A stretch of DNA of 50,342 bases, from NCBI GenBank assembly GCA_012522415.1, contig JAAYKM010000044.1:1-50342 (forward strand), given 5' to 3'. Of the stretch, positions 36,299 through 46,573 are shown piece by piece (within the stretch, counting starts at the first letter, position 1; each line of letters starts with the position of its first letter). The notes beneath the pieces were generated by a model. It saw only the letters and a list, made by a program, of their open reading frames with translations. It was not told where the DNA came from and ran no database searches. This stretch comes from Deltaproteobacteria bacterium. Its GTDB lineage: Bacteria > Desulfobacterota > Syntrophia > Syntrophales > JAAYKM01. Position numbers and translations under genes: made by a program.

Positions 36299-37438
36299 TC
36301 AGATGAGGGCCAATTGATCGGCTATGGCCATGCCCCGCAGGGTCGGGCGGATGAAACCGTTTTCGATTGTGATCAGCCCCTCCTGCTTCAGGTCGGCCAG
36401 GATGAGGGCCTTTTCAGCGAGCAGATCCGTTTCGAAACGCTTGTCAAAGGCCCCGACATCGATCCCCTCCGCCGTGCGAAAACCAAGAAAAAGGACTTCC
36501 AGGCGCCGTTGTTCCCGGGTCAGACGTTCTTCTTCCGCCACCGGTTTTTTGCCGTCGTTGAGATCGGCCAGATAGGCATCCAGTGATCCGTGGTTGTGCC
36601 AGCGTCTTTTTCCGTCGAAGGAATGGGCCGCCGGTCCAAGCCCCAGGTAGGGAATGTGCCGCCAGTATTTCCGGTTGTGACGAGCCAGGGCCGCGGCGCC
36701 TTTGGCGAAATTCGAGACCTCATAATGGATGAATCCGGCGGCGGCCAGGAATTGGGACGTATCCAGGAAGAATTCCAGTTGGAGTCCCTCGTCGGGCAGG
36801 TTGAACTCTCCCTTCCGGAAACGTCCGTCCAGGGGAGTCCCCCCCTCGATGGTAAGCTCGTAGCAGGACAGGTGATTCACGGGCTGCTTCGTCGCTTCGC
36901 CCAGATCCTTCATCCAGGCAGCCGTCGTCTGTCCCGGAACCCCGTAGAGCAGGTCAAGGCCGAGGTCCCTGAAGCCTGCCCCGTAAGCCGAAGAGAGGGC
37001 CTCTTTCGCCTCCCCGGCCCGATGGCGCCTGCCGAGGAAGGCCAGCGTGTCGTCATGAAAGGACTGCACACCGATGTTCAGGCGGTTGACCCCGCAGGAT
37101 CGGAGCAGGGAAACCATGGGGACACTCAAATCGGCCGGATTCACCTCCACCGTGATCTCCGCATGGGGGGTCAGGGGGAAGCAATTCCTCAGGAGGTGAA
37201 ACAGGGTTTCAAACTGATTTTCATTCAGGACGGACGGGGTCCCCCCTCCAATATAGAGGGTGTCGAACATGGGAAACAGACCGCGGTACGAAGCCGCCTC
37301 CAGGGACAGGGCGTGCAGAAACGGGTCGATTTGCGCCAGGTCCGTCGTCGAGTAAAAACTGCAATAAGGGCACCTGGTCTTGCAGAAGGGGATATGGACG
37401 TAAAGTCCCGGATATGGCTTTTCCGTTACTCGATTCAT
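36299..37438 (-). CDS. hemW: Radical SAM heme chaperone HemW-like protein
   Basis: A 379-residue radical SAM protein of the HemN/HemW group. The cluster motif is HIPFCKTRCPYCSF (CxxxCxxC, ~20). The HemW-type first Cys context lacks the fourth Cys typical of true HemN (CNFCGC), which favours HemW, a heme-binding chaperone. IGGGTPS (~73), EVNPADL and NIGVQSFHDD (~125) support the fold. ATG 37438 is chosen because the protein then starts close to the family N-terminus; a GTG at 37510 would add 24 unlikely residues. No clear Shine-Dalgarno is seen. It follows lepA by 127 nt, a common pairing. Confidence 0.9.
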   Translation of the reverse strand: MNRVTEKPYPGLYVHIPFCKTRCPYCSFYSTTDLAQIDPFLHALSLEAASYRGLFPMFDTLYIGGGTPSVLNENQFETLFHLLRNCFPLTPHAEITVEVNPADLSVPMVSLLRSCGVNRLNIGVQSFHDDTLAFLGRRHRAGEAKEALSSAYGAGFRDLGLDLLYGVPGQTTAAWMKDLGEATKQPVNHLSCYELTIEGGTPLDGRFRKGEFNLPDEGLQLEFFLDTSQFLAAAGFIHYEVSNFAKGAAALARHNRKYWRHIPYLGLGPAAHSFDGKRRWHNHGSLDAYLADLNDGKKPVAEEERLTREQRRLEVLFLGFRTAEGIDVGAFDKRFETDLLAEKALILADLKQEGLITIENGFIRPTLRGMAIADQLALI

Positions 37439-37565
37439 ATGTTGCGAAGAGGAGGGGTCTTTCCCGTCCGGGCCGGGTTCCCCCGGCTGAGTCGATCCGG
37501 CTGGACGCACACAGCCTCAGCGGACCACGGACGTCACCGCCCGGGGAGGGCGGGGCCGTATCCGG

Positions 37566-39362
37566 TCAGGTGCCCTCTGTTTTCAGGACCGCGAGAAACG
37601 CACTCTGGGGAATACTCACCTGGCCGATCATTTTCATGCGTTTCTTCCCCTTTCTCTGTTTTTCCAGGAGCTTTCGTTTCCTCGAGATGTCGCCGCCGTA
37701 ACACTTGGATGTCACGTCCTTTCGGAAGGCGTTGATTGTTGATCGGGAGACGATTTCCCCACCGATGGCGCCCTGGATGGCGATCTTGAACATCTGCCGG
37801 GGGATCTCCTCCTTCAGGCGGTCGCAGGCCAGCACGCCGCGGGCGCGGGCCCTTTCTCGATGAACGATCTGCGAGAGGGCATCGACCTTTTCCCCGTTGA
37901 CGAGGATATCCAGAAGGACGAGATGGCTTTCCCGGTAATCGATGAGATCGTAATCGAAGGAGCCGTAACCCTGGGTGGCCGATTTGAAACGGTCATAAAA
38001 ATCGTAAATGACTTCGGACAGGGGCATTTCGTAGACCAGCTCGGCCCGTCCGGGACTGGGGTAGTTCAGGGTGGAATTGGCGCCCCGTTTTTCCATGCAG
38101 AGCTTCATCACCGTGCCGACGTAGCGTTCCGGCAGCATCATCGACGCCCGGATGTAGGGTTCCTCGCCCTTCTCGACAGCCATGGGATCGGGGTATTCCG
38201 ACGGATTGTCCACGTAAAGGACCGTTCCGTCCTTCAGGGTGAAACGGTAACGGACGCTGGGAACGGACAGGATGATGGAGAGATCGTATTCCCGCTCCAG
38301 CCGTTCCTGCACGACATCGAGGTGGAGCAGGCCGAGGAAGCCGCAGCGGAAGCCCTGGCCCAGGGCGACGGAGGAGTCTTTCTGGTAAACGAAGGAGGCG
38401 TCGTTCAGCTTGTATTTGTCGAGAGCCCCCGCCAGATCTTCGTAGTCGTCGGAAGCAATCGGGTAGATGGACGCGAAAACGACGGGTTTCACCTCCCTGA
38501 AGCCGGGAAGGGGTTTGTCGCAGGGACGGTTCTCGTGGGTGATCGTATCGCCCGTGTGGACGTCGGAGACGGTCTTCACCCCGGCGATGATGTAGCCCGT
38601 TTCCCCCGCTGAAAGGCGGTCCGCCTTCCGGCGGTCGATGAGAAAATGCCCCACCTCCTCGACCTTGTAGGTGGCCCGGTTGTGCATGAAGGAAATGATG
38701 TCGCCGCTCTTCACCGTGCCGTCCATGATACGGCAGTGGATGACCGTACCGCGGAAGGAATCGTACTTGGCGTCGAATATCAGGGCGGCCAGGGGTGCTT
38801 CCGGATCGCCTTTGGGCGGGGGGATGCGTTTCACGACCGCTTCGAGGATGCCCTCGATACCGATGCCCTCCTTGGCCGAACAGGTCAGGTGCAAATCCGG
38901 GTCGAGGCCCAGTTCGGAATCGATCTGTTCGATAACCCTTTCCACGTCGGCCGCGGGCAAATCGATCTTGTTGATGACGGGGATGATCTCCAGGTTGTTT
39001 TCCATGGCGAGGTAGAGGTTGGCCAGGGTCTGGGCCTGAACCCCCTGGGCGGCGTCGATCAGGAGGAGGACTCCCTCGCAGGAGGCGAGGGAACGGGATA
39101 CCTCGTAGGAAAAATCCACATGGCCCGGCGTATCGATGAGATTCAGCGTGTAGTCGAGTCCGTCCTTTCCGCGATAGGGAAGCGCAATGACCTGACTTTT
39201 AATCGTTATGCCCCGTTCCCGTTCGATATCCATGTTGTCCAGGATCTGGTCCTGGAACGTGCGGGCATCGACAACGCCGGTGTGCTGGATCAGCCGGTCC
39301 GCCAGGGTGGATTTGCCGTGGTCGATATGGGCGATGATGCTGAAATTACGAATGTGTTTCAT
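37566..39362 (-). CDS. lepA: Elongation factor 4 (LepA)
   Basis: A ribosome-associated GTPase that acts in translation under stress and in 30S biogenesis. The 598 residues match the usual ~600. It starts IRNFSIIAHIDHGKSTLADRL (G1), with [15 protein letters not shown] (G3), NKIDLP (G4), EF-G-like domains II, III and V, and the unique C-terminal domain with RKRKLLEKQRKGKKRMK. It is the second-last gene of the leftward fmdB-adk-lepA-hemW run. Confidence 0.97.
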   Translation of the reverse strand: MKHIRNFSIIAHIDHGKSTLADRLIQHTGVVDARTFQDQILDNMDIERERGITIKSQVIALPYRGKDGLDYTLNLIDTPGHVDFSYEVSRSLASCEGVLLLIDAAQGVQAQTLANLYLAMENNLEIIPVINKIDLPAADVERVIEQIDSELGLDPDLHLTCSAKEGIGIEGILEAVVKRIPPPKGDPEAPLAALIFDAKYDSFRGTVIHCRIMDGTVKSGDIISFMHNRATYKVEEVGHFLIDRRKADRLSAGETGYIIAGVKTVSDVHTGDTITHENRPCDKPLPGFREVKPVVFASIYPIASDDYEDLAGALDKYKLNDASFVYQKDSSVALGQGFRCGFLGLLHLDVVQERLEREYDLSIILSVPSVRYRFTLKDGTVLYVDNPSEYPDPMAVEKGEEPYIRASMMLPERYVGTVMKLCMEKRGANSTLNYPSPGRAELVYEMPLSEVIYDFYDRFKSATQGYGSFDYDLIDYRESHLVLLDILVNGEKVDALSQIVHRERARARGVLACDRLKEEIPRQMFKIAIQGAIGGEIVSRSTINAFRKDVTSKCYGGDISRKRKLLEKQRKGKKRMKMIGQVSIPQSAFLAVLKTEGT

Positions 39363-39425
39363 AGTTGGTACGGCCGGGGGCCCCCTTACTCCGGGCGCCT
39401 GCGGGGAATGATGTCAAGTACACAA

Positions 39426-39450
39426 AGCCCTCCGAAAAGCCCAGAGGGCT
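39426..39450 (-). terminator. Weak hairpin between adk and lepA
   Basis: AGCCCTC/GAGGGCT form a 7-bp stem around an 11-nt loop. On the minus strand only TTTGT follows, so termination may be partial and lepA may still be reached from the adk promoter. Confidence 0.4.
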
Positions 39451-39476
39451 CTGGCAGTAAAAGGTTAAGATTGTAC

Positions 39477-40154
39477 TCAGGTCTCCAACATCTTCAGAAG
39501 TGCGTCGGAGACTTCCTTCACGCCGGGGAGGCCGTCCACTTCCAGAACCTTCACCTTGGCCTTGAAGAAATTGACCGCCGCCAGGGTGCCCGTCGTCGTG
39601 TCATAGTAGATGCCGTGACGTTTGTCGATGGCCCCCTCGTCCTGGTCATCGGCGCGGGTGGTCAGTCTCTCGTCCCCGCACACCCGACAGACCATCTTGC
39701 CGTCTTTTTCCGCCGGCTTGATGGCGTCGATATAGATGTTGTTGGGGTGGTTGTTGTCGGTCGCGCAGAGACGGCGCCCCATGATGCGTTTCTTGGAGGT
39801 GTCCCGATCCAGAACGATTTCGATCACGTAGTCGAGTTTCATGTTCGCGGCCGCAAGGGCGTCCCACAGGGCCTCCGCCTGCGCCAGATTGCGGGGGAAC
39901 CCGTCGAGGAGCCAGCCCTTGGCGCAGTCCGCTTCCTTCAGGCGGTTCAGGATCATGGGGACGGTGATGTCGTCGGGCACCAGTTCTCCCTGATCGATAA
40001 AGCCTTTGGCCTTCTTACCCAGTTCAGTGCCCTTCGAAATGTTTTCGCGGAAGATCACCCCCGTCTCGACGTGGGGAACTCCGAATTTTTTCTGGACTAC
40101 CGCGCCCTGTGTACCTTTGCCGCTGCCGTTGGGGCCAAAAATCAAAATATTCAT
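39477..40154 (-). CDS. adk: Adenylate kinase
   Basis: Converts ATP plus AMP to two ADP. The 225 residues show the P-loop FGPNGSGKGTQ (~6-16), the AMP-binding WLLDGFPRN (~80) and the LID Arg in RIMGRR (~121). The LID region includes CRVCGDE and a long insert with TRADDQDEGAIDKRH. This form matches what I recall of Desulfovibrio adenylate kinases and differs from the E. coli LID, which supports the Desulfobacterota assignment. AAAGGAG precedes the ATG. Confidence 0.95.
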   Translation of the reverse strand: MNILIFGPNGSGKGTQGAVVQKKFGVPHVETGVIFRENISKGTELGKKAKGFIDQGELVPDDITVPMILNRLKEADCAKGWLLDGFPRNLAQAEALWDALAAANMKLDYVIEIVLDRDTSKKRIMGRRLCATDNNHPNNIYIDAIKPAEKDGKMVCRVCGDERLTTRADDQDEGAIDKRHGIYYDTTTGTLAAVNFFKAKVKVLEVDGLPGVKEVSDALLKMLET

Positions 40155-40267
40155 ACAAAAAAACTCCTTTCCAAGGGGACGTTGAAATGGTCCTTCTTAT
40201 AATGGATTGTTCCCGATTTGGCAATGGAAATTAGAGACGACCGCCGGCCGCCCCGTTATCCGTGTCC

Positions 40268-40474
40268 TCAGGAGGGGGGGCATGACGTGGCGGAGCAGGA
40301 ACCGCAACCGGCGCCCGAAGCGCTTCCCGTTCTGCCGGCGAAGGCGGACATGAGTTTTGTGATCTTTGCCGATCCGCATTCCGGACAGGTCAGGGTTTCC
40401 GCCTCCCCGCCGGAAAGGCAAAGATGTTCAAAATGATGCCGGCACTTCCCGCATTCGAACTCGAAAATAGGCAT
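40268..40474 (-). CDS. FmdB-family zinc-ribbon protein
   Basis: A 68-residue protein starting MPIFEFECGKCRHHFEHL with a second CxxC (CPECGSAK, ~30), the FmdB/PxxYxC zinc-ribbon pattern. The tail is Gly, Ser and Cys rich (GAGCGSC). ATG 40474 follows GAGGTGA at correct spacing; the frame is open much further upstream (to 40720) without support. It likely acts as a small regulator or metal-binding protein. It is divergent from miaB and precedes adk. Confidence 0.85.
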   Translation of the reverse strand: MPIFEFECGKCRHHFEHLCLSGGEAETLTCPECGSAKITKLMSAFAGRTGSASGAGCGSCSATSCPPS

Positions 40475-40528
40475 GGGGGTCACCTCGAATTTGTCTTCAT
40501 ATGGGTCTGGTTGAAATGTAACGACCCT

Positions 40529-40637
40529 TTGACGTTCGTCAACGTCTCTAGGCGAAAAGATTTCTTCTGTCAAGGGAACGGAGCCTCGATGACGTAACCA
40601 TACCAGATTTATCCGTTTTGACAAAGGGACGTCAAAA
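40529..40637. promoter_or_regulatory. Two inverted TTGAC...GTCAA repeats between fmdB and miaB
   Basis: TTGAC-GTTC-GTCAA lies at 40529-40542 and TTTTGAC-N8-GTCAAAA at 40616-40637, both perfect, within the 263-nt divergent region. Further TGACG/TGTCAA words lie between them. Shared half-sites with different spacings suggest a regulator-binding region for one or both genes. The repeats are direct observations; regulation is inferred. Confidence 0.4.
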
Positions 40638-40737
40638 TCGGGGAAGGGGGAAGACCATCCTCTAAAAATCAGTTGACTATCCTCGGGGGACATACTAATG
40701 GACACCCAAGGAACAAGCATTCAGGAAAATTCGGCTG

Positions 40738-42081
40738 TTGGCGACTAAGAAACTCTACATCCAGACATTCGGCTGCCAAATGAACGTTCACGATTCGGAA
40801 CAGATCGCGACCCTTTTGCGGCCCCACGGTTACGAACCAGCGGATCGGCCCGCCGAAGCGGACGTGATCCTCGTCAATACCTGCAGCATCCGGGAGAAAG
40901 CCGCCCAGAAGGCCTACAGCCAGCTCGGCCGCTACTCCCTGCTGAAAAAGCGCAAGCCTGAACTCCTTATCGCGGTCGGCGGTTGCCTGGCCCAGCAGTA
41001 CGGCAGAAAAATTCTGAAAAGGGTTCCCCTTGCCGATCTGATCTTTGGCACACACAACAACCATCTTCTCCCGGACCTTCTGGCCAGAGCCGCGGCGGGA
41101 CGATCCGCCGTGGTCGAGACGGCATTCAGGGAAAGCGTGCCGTCCATCGGGTTTCCGGCGGAACCGGACAGGGACGCCGTCAGCGCCTTCGTGACGATCA
41201 TGCAGGGGTGTAACAACTTCTGTTCCTTCTGTGTTGTCCCCCATGTTCGGGGCAGGGAAGAGAGCCGGCGGACCGGGGCGATCCTCGAAGAGATCCGGTG
41301 GCTTGTTGACCGGGGCATCCGGGAGGTCACCCTCCTGGGACAGAATGTGAATTCCTACGGATCAACCCTGGACGACGGCGCCGGTTTCCCCCGCCTCCTC
41401 AGGGAAATCAACCGGATCGACGGGCTCATGAGGATCCGCTTCACCACCTCTCACCCCAAGGATCTGTCCGACGACCTGATCGGGTGTTTTGCTTCCGAGG
41501 CCAAACTCTGCCCGCACATACACCTGCCTGTTCAGTCGGGCTCGAACCGGATCCTGAAGAGGATGAACCGGCGTTACACCCGGGAGGATTACATGGGAAA
41601 GGTGGAAAAATTGCGGTCGGCCTGTCCGGAGATCAGCATCACGTCCGACATGATTGTGGGTTTCCCGGGGGAGACCGAGGCGGATTACGAACAGACCCTC
41701 GACCTGATGCGCCGGGTTCGCTTTGACGCCCTCTTCTCCTTTCAGTATTCCGAACGGGAGGGGACGGCGGCCACGGCTTTGCAGGGGAAGGTGCCCGATC
41801 ACCGGAAGAGGGAGCGGCTGCGATTTCTCCAGAAACTCCAGGACGAACATACCCTGGAGAAGAACAGGACCATGCTGGGACGGGATGTTCTCGTCTTGGT
41901 GGAGGGGCACAGTAAAAACGCAAGGGAAGACATGTCCGGAAGAACGACAACCAACCGGATCGTGAATTTCCCGGGGGAAGCGTCACTGGTCGGGAAGGTC
42001 GTTCCGGTCAGAATAACCGGAGCCTACCTTCACTCGCTTCACGGAGAAAGGTTTAAGATTGCAGGAGAGGGATCATGTTGA
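40738..42081 (+). CDS. miaB: tRNA-2-methylthio-N6-dimethylallyladenosine synthase
   Basis: A radical SAM methylthiotransferase that modifies A37 in tRNAs. The 447 residues show the UPF0004 domain with three cluster Cys (FGCQMN, NTCSIREKA, GGCLAQ), the radical SAM motif CNNFCSFCVVP (~159) and a C-terminal TRAM domain (VLVEGHSKN...). The best start is TTG 40738; the frame is closed at 40696 and contains no ATG or GTG before it. AGGAAAA lies about 12 nt upstream. A 16-codon frame (ATG 40698 to TAA 40746) overlaps the start and might couple translation. The downstream DUF151 gene overlaps by 7 nt. Confidence 0.95.
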   Translation: MATKKLYIQTFGCQMNVHDSEQIATLLRPHGYEPADRPAEADVILVNTCSIREKAAQKAYSQLGRYSLLKKRKPELLIAVGGCLAQQYGRKILKRVPLADLIFGTHNNHLLPDLLARAAAGRSAVVETAFRESVPSIGFPAEPDRDAVSAFVTIMQGCNNFCSFCVVPHVRGREESRRTGAILEEIRWLVDRGIREVTLLGQNVNSYGSTLDDGAGFPRLLREINRIDGLMRIRFTTSHPKDLSDDLIGCFASEAKLCPHIHLPVQSGSNRILKRMNRRYTREDYMGKVEKLRSACPEISITSDMIVGFPGETEADYEQTLDLMRRVRFDALFSFQYSEREGTAATALQGKVPDHRKRERLRFLQKLQDEHTLEKNRTMLGRDVLVLVEGHSKNAREDMSGRTTTNRIVNFPGEASLVGKVVPVRITGAYLHSLHGERFKIAGEGSC

Positions 42082-42578
42082 TAGAGATGAAGGTTTCCGG
42101 ATTGACGCTTGACCCCATTACGGGCATGCCGATTGTTATCCTGAAGGACTTGCAGGAGAAAAAAGCCATTCCGATCTGGATCGGTATCTTCGAGGCCAGC
42201 GCGATTGCCACGGAACTGGAGAAGATCAGGTTTTCCCGACCCATGACCCACGATCTGCTGAAGGAAATGCTCCAGGCGATGGAGGTGAAAATTTCGCGGA
42301 TCGAAATTCAGGATCTGCGAAACAACACGTTTTTTGCCTGTATTTTTATGGAAGGGAAGGACGGCGAGACCCGCACGGTGGACGCGCGCCCGAGCGACGC
42401 CATCGCCCTGGCGCTGCGCATGGACTCCCCGATCTTTATCGAGGAGAAAGTGATCGAAAAATCACGGAGTATCGATTTCGAAGTCAACCTGATGGAAAAG
42501 GACAAATTGACGGATGAAAAGCTGAAGGAATTTCTCGAAAACCTGCCTCTCGAGGATTTCGGAAAGTATAAAATGTAG
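42075..42578 (+). CDS. DUF151 bifunctional nuclease-family protein
   Basis: A 167-residue protein of the BFN/DUF151 family, which includes plant proteins with DNase and RNase activity and many uncharacterised bacterial members. Seen are the N-terminal MKVSGLTLDPITGMPIVILKD, IPIWIGIFEASAIA (~32) and RPSDAIALALRMDSPIFIEE (~105). The C-terminal part is a short charged UVR-like tail (DKLTDEKLKEFLENLP). It overlaps miaB and is followed by xerC/D, so it belongs to the rightward operon. Enzymatic activity here is not established. Confidence 0.9.
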   Translation: MLIEMKVSGLTLDPITGMPIVILKDLQEKKAIPIWIGIFEASAIATELEKIRFSRPMTHDLLKEMLQAMEVKISRIEIQDLRNNTFFACIFMEGKDGETRTVDARPSDAIALALRMDSPIFIEEKVIEKSRSIDFEVNLMEKDKLTDEKLKEFLENLPLEDFGKYKM

Positions 42579-42672
42579 ATTGCTCCACTATCCTCTCCAA
42601 GGGCCGCGAGATCGACACCCTGCTTTCGCGGTTCTTGTTTTTGAAGGGGAGGGCGGTAGTCGGGCCGATGCC

Positions 42673-43617
42673 ATGCTGAACAGGGAACTGGAAGAATTCA
42701 TTCGATATATCGATCTGGAAAAGGGCTATTCCCCCCGGACGGTGGAAGGCTACCGATCCGATCTCCTGCAATTTCAGGCTTTTCTGGGAAAAAACGGCTG
42801 GGCCGTCGAGCTTGACGGTCTGGGAAGGACCCGGGGGATCGATCCCGTCGCTATCAGGAAGTACCTCGCCCAGCTCCATCGGGACAAGTTGAAGAGGACG
42901 TCGATCGGGCGAAAACTGGCGGCCCTCAAGTCCTTTTTCAGGTATCTGGCCAAGAGGGGTCTTCTGGAGCGGAACCCCGCTGAATTCATCGGGACCCCCA
43001 AAAAGGAAAAGCACGTTCCCGTCTTCTTGACAGTGGACGAGGTCTTCGCCATATTGGACAAACCCTTGCCCGAGGGACGCGCGGCCCTGCGAAACCGGGC
43101 CATGATCGAGCTTTTATACACCTCGGGCATTCGTCGCGCCGAGCTGGTCGGACTGAACTGCGCCGATATCGATTTCAACGGGGCTCTGCTGAAGGTCAGG
43201 GGGAAGGGTAAAAAGGAAAGGATCGTTCCCGTCGGGGCCGAGGCCCTGGAGTCCATGGCCGCTTATCGGGATCGGGAGCGCGTGGAACCCCTGCCGGAGG
43301 AGTCGCGGGGTCCGGAGGATCCCTTTTTCACAAACCCGAAGGGACGGCGTCTGAGCCCGAGAACGATTTCCCGTATCGTCGATGACGTGGCCGCCCGGGG
43401 AGGGGTGAATCGGAAAATCACGCCTCACGTATTCCGCCACACCTTCGCCACACACCTCCTGGACGGGGGGGCCGATCTTCGGGTGATCCAGGAAATGCTG
43501 GGCCACGAGAGCCTGTCCACGACACAGAAGTACACATCCGTGAGCGTGGCGAAACTCGTGAAAATATACGACGCGGCCCATCCCCGATCGAGGAGGGATG
43601 GCAAGAAAAATGAATAG
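42673..43617 (+). CDS. xerC: XerC/XerD-type tyrosine recombinase
   Basis: A site-specific recombinase that resolves chromosome dimers at dif. The 314 residues have an N-terminal SAM-like core-binding domain (~1-100) and a catalytic domain with the complete set: Arg in TSGIRRAEL (~155), Lys in [10 protein letters not shown] (~180), HxxR in [12 protein letters not shown] (~250), His in [10 protein letters not shown] (~276) and Tyr in QKYTSVS (~285). ATG 42673 is used because homology starts here; the frame is open to TTG 42580. XerC and XerD cannot be told apart by eye. The neighbouring hslVU is a common partner of xerC. Confidence 0.92.
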   Translation: MLNRELEEFIRYIDLEKGYSPRTVEGYRSDLLQFQAFLGKNGWAVELDGLGRTRGIDPVAIRKYLAQLHRDKLKRTSIGRKLAALKSFFRYLAKRGLLERNPAEFIGTPKKEKHVPVFLTVDEVFAILDKPLPEGRAALRNRAMIELLYTSGIRRAELVGLNCADIDFNGALLKVRGKGKKERIVPVGAEALESMAAYRDRERVEPLPEESRGPEDPFFTNPKGRRLSPRTISRIVDDVAARGGVNRKITPHVFRHTFATHLLDGGADLRVIQEMLGHESLSTTQKYTSVSVAKLVKIYDAAHPRSRRDGKKNE

Positions 43618-43649
43618 CAGACGCCGTACCGGCGCGGGGAGTTGAAATC

Positions 43650-44246
43650 ATGCAGATAAGAGGGACGACCATCCTGGCGGTGCGCGGGGAGGGACGGGTC
43701 ACCGTGGCAGGTGACGGGCAGGTGACGTTCGATGTAACGGTTTTGAAACACGGGGCGCGGAAAGTGCGCCGCCTTTACAACGACCAGGTCATCGTCGGCT
43801 TCGCCGGCGCGACGGCGGACGCCTTCACCCTGTTCGATCGCTTCGATCAGAAACTCGAACAGTACAAGGGGAATCTTCTGAGGGCATCCGTGGAATTGAC
43901 GAAAGACTGGCGGACCGACCGGGTTCTGCGCCATCTGGAAGCGCTCATGATCGCCGTGAGCCGGGATCATTTTCTCATGATCTCCGGAAACGGTGATGTC
44001 ATCGAATCGGACGACGAGGTCATGGCCATCGGTTCCGGCGGCCCTTACGCCCTGGCCGCGGCGAGGGCTCTCATCCGCCATTCGGACCTGTCGTCCTCTG
44101 AAATCGCTCTGGCGGCCATGAAAATCGCCGCGGAGATCTGCATCTATACGAACGACAACATCACGATTGAGGAACTGGACTTGTCGGAGGAACCGCCTCA
44201 GAACGTCAAAAACCTCAGGAACAGGAAGAAAGGATCGCAGGGTTAG
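43650..44246 (+). CDS. hslV: ATP-dependent protease peptidase subunit HslV
   Basis: The proteolytic dodecamer of the HslUV (ClpYQ) machine. The 198 residues have the N-terminal catalytic Thr exposed after removal of a short MQIRG leader (TTILAVR). The family's [12 protein letters not shown] and [25 protein letters not shown] follow, then [14 protein letters not shown] (~125). The longer leader differs from the single Met in E. coli. hslU begins 5 nt after the stop, a typical tight pair. Confidence 0.95.
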   Translation: MQIRGTTILAVRGEGRVTVAGDGQVTFDVTVLKHGARKVRRLYNDQVIVGFAGATADAFTLFDRFDQKLEQYKGNLLRASVELTKDWRTDRVLRHLEALMIAVSRDHFLMISGNGDVIESDDEVMAIGSGGPYALAAARALIRHSDLSSSEIALAAMKIAAEICIYTNDNITIEELDLSEEPPQNVKNLRNRKKGSQG

Positions 44247-44251
44247 GTATA

Positions 44252-45637
44252 ATGTCATCAAACGTATTGACGCCACGAATGATCGTGGAGAAACTGGATC
44301 AGCATATCATCGGCCAGGACGAGGCCAAACGGGCCGTCGCCATCGCCCTTCGCAACCGCTGGAGGCGGCAGAATGTACGGAAGGATCTGGCGGAGGAAAT
44401 ATCACCGAAAAACATCATCATGATGGGCCCCACCGGGGTCGGCAAGACCGAGATCGCCCGCCGCCTGGCGAAGCTCGACAATTCGCCCTTTCTGAAGGTC
44501 GAGGCGTCGAAGTTTACCGAAGTCGGTTATGTGGGGCGCGACGTCGAGTCGATGATCCGCGATCTCGTGGATACGACCATCGGCATGGTCCGGGTGGAGG
44601 AACAGGAAAAGGTCCGGGCCAAGGCCGCCGAGAACGCGGAGGAGCGGATTCTCGACATCCTCTTGCCCCTCAGGCAGGCGGAAAAACCGGAGAGCGCCGT
44701 CCCGGCCATGCAGGATTCCAGAGACTTCGCCACGGCGGAATCGCTGCCCATGTCGGACACGACCCGGGAGAAACTCCGAAAACTCCTCCACGACGGGCGT
44801 CTCGACAACCGGCTGGTGGACATCGAAACGGTCGAGGCCCGTCAGGGACCGATGATCGAGGTCTTTTCCTCCTCCGGCGTGGAGGACATGGGTTTGAACA
44901 TCAAGGAGATGTTCGGGAACTTCTTCCCCCAGAAGAAAAAAAAGGTCCGCATGAAGGTTCCTGAGGCCATGGAAGTTCTCAAGGAGGAGGAGGCCCAGCA
45001 TCTGGTCGACATGGAAAAGGTCACCCGGATCGCCCTGGATCGGGTGGAACAGTCCGGTATCATCTTCCTGGACGAGATCGACAAGATCGTCGGGGCCGAC
45101 AATCCCCAGGGGCCCGATGTATCCCGTGAGGGGGTCCAGCGGGACCTGCTGCCCATTGTCGAGGGTTCGAATGTCAACACGAAATACGGCATGGTGAAAA
45201 CGGACCACATCCTGTTCATCGCCGCCGGCGCTTTCAGCGCCTCCAAACCCTCCGACCTGATTCCGGAGCTGCAGGGGCGTTTCCCCATTCGGGTGGAACT
45301 CAATTCCCTGGGCAAGGAGGAGTTCATCAGGATCCTGCAGGAGCCGAACAACGCCCTGATCAAGCAGTATATCGAGATGATGGCGACGGAGCATGTCGTC
45401 CTGTCGTTTACGGAAGAGGCCATCGCGGAAATCGCTGAATATGCGACCCTCGTCAACGAACGCACGGAAAATATCGGCGCCCGCCGGCTGTACACGATCA
45501 TGGAGACCCTCCTGGAGGATATTTCCTTCGACGCCCCCGACCTGGAGATAAGGGAACTGGTCATCGACGAGCAGTACGTCGCTGAAAAACTGGGGGACGT
45601 CATCGAGGACGAGGATCTGAGCCGGTACATCCTGTAG
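44252..45637 (+). CDS. hslU: ATP-dependent protease ATPase subunit HslU
   Basis: An AAA+ unfoldase that feeds HslV. The 461 residues show the start [24 protein letters not shown], Walker [13 protein letters not shown] (~55), the pore motif [11 protein letters not shown] (~90), an intermediate I domain (~110-245), Walker [12 protein letters not shown] (~270), sensor 2 [11 protein letters not shown] (~410) and a C-terminal YIL tail that docks into HslV. The I domain contains a Lys-rich stretch ([15 protein letters not shown]). Confidence 0.97.
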   Translation: MSSNVLTPRMIVEKLDQHIIGQDEAKRAVAIALRNRWRRQNVRKDLAEEISPKNIIMMGPTGVGKTEIARRLAKLDNSPFLKVEASKFTEVGYVGRDVESMIRDLVDTTIGMVRVEEQEKVRAKAAENAEERILDILLPLRQAEKPESAVPAMQDSRDFATAESLPMSDTTREKLRKLLHDGRLDNRLVDIETVEARQGPMIEVFSSSGVEDMGLNIKEMFGNFFPQKKKKVRMKVPEAMEVLKEEEAQHLVDMEKVTRIALDRVEQSGIIFLDEIDKIVGADNPQGPDVSREGVQRDLLPIVEGSNVNTKYGMVKTDHILFIAAGAFSASKPSDLIPELQGRFPIRVELNSLGKEEFIRILQEPNNALIKQYIEMMATEHVVLSFTEEAIAEIAEYATLVNERTENIGARRLYTIMETLLEDISFDAPDLEIRELVIDEQYVAEKLGDVIEDEDLSRYIL

Positions 45638-45678
45638 GCGGGGTGGGGCGCGGCGAAACATGAGAGGGAGAAGAAACG

Positions 45679-46572
45679 ATGAACAATGTTGAAATATCGA
45701 TGGAGCGGGCCGACATTCTGCTCGAGGCGCTTCCCTATATCCGGCGTTTTTACAACAAGACCATCGTCGTCAAGTACGGCGGCCATGCCATGGTTGACAA
45801 TGTCCTGAAGGACAGCTTCGCCCGTGACCTGGTTTTGATGAGGTATATCGGCATCCACCCCGTGGTCGTTCACGGAGGGGGGCCGCAGATCGGGGATTTT
45901 TTGAAAAAGGTCGGGAAGGATTCGCGGTTTATCCGGGGGATGCGGGTCACCGACGAAGAGACCATGAGCATTGTGGAAATGGTCCTCGTGGGGTCCGTGA
46001 ACAAGGAAATTGTCGGGATGATGAACCGTCACGGCGGCAAGGCCGTCGGCCTGAGCGGCAAGGACGGCAACCTGATCGAGGCGGAAAAGTACTACCTCAG
46101 CGAGGAAAAGGCGAAGGATACGCCGCCGGAGATCATCGACATCGGGCTGGTCGGGAAGGTGACCTCCATCAACGCCGAACTGATCCGTTCCCTGGTGCGT
46201 GACGGTTTCATACCCGTCATCGCCCCCACCGGCGTCGGCGCCGGGGGAGAAACCTACAACATCAACGCCGATCTCGTGGCGGGGGCCGTCGCGGCGGCCC
46301 TGAAGGCGGAAAAGCTCGTTCTCCTCACCGACGTCCCCGGCGTCATGGACGAGAAGAACGAACTGATCAACACGATGGACCGGCTCCAGGGGCTGCGCTT
46401 GATCGACGAGGGGGTGATCGGGGGGGGCATGTTCCCGAAGGTGAAGTGCTGCCTGAAGGCCCTGAAAGGCGGGGTCGGCAAATCCCATATCATCGACGGC
46501 AGGCTGAAGCACGCCGTCCTTTTGGAAATGTTCACGGACCGGGGTATCGGAACGGAAATCGTGGAGGCGTGA
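45679..46572 (+). CDS. argB: Acetylglutamate kinase
   Basis: The second step of arginine synthesis, phosphorylating N-acetylglutamate. The 297 residues show VKYGGHAM (~29), the [11 protein letters not shown] glycine loop (~65), [12 protein letters not shown] (~120), and nucleotide-binding [19 protein letters not shown] (~195). AGAGGGAG precedes the ATG. It heads the arg genes and follows hslU by 41 nt. Feedback inhibition by arginine is usual in long forms; the N-terminal helix needed for the hexameric form appears present. Confidence 0.96.
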   Translation: MNNVEISMERADILLEALPYIRRFYNKTIVVKYGGHAMVDNVLKDSFARDLVLMRYIGIHPVVVHGGGPQIGDFLKKVGKDSRFIRGMRVTDEETMSIVEMVLVGSVNKEIVGMMNRHGGKAVGLSGKDGNLIEAEKYYLSEEKAKDTPPEIIDIGLVGKVTSINAELIRSLVRDGFIPVIAPTGVGAGGETYNINADLVAGAVAAALKAEKLVLLTDVPGVMDEKNELINTMDRLQGLRLIDEGVIGGGMFPKVKCCLKALKGGVGKSHIIDGRLKHAVLLEMFTDRGIGTEIVEA

Positions 46573-46573
46573 C

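Noticed and set aside
42673-43617. Integrase of a mobile element
   Set aside because: The protein has the length and motifs of XerC/D and sits in a housekeeping run with hslVU. No att sites, phage genes or tRNA border are nearby.
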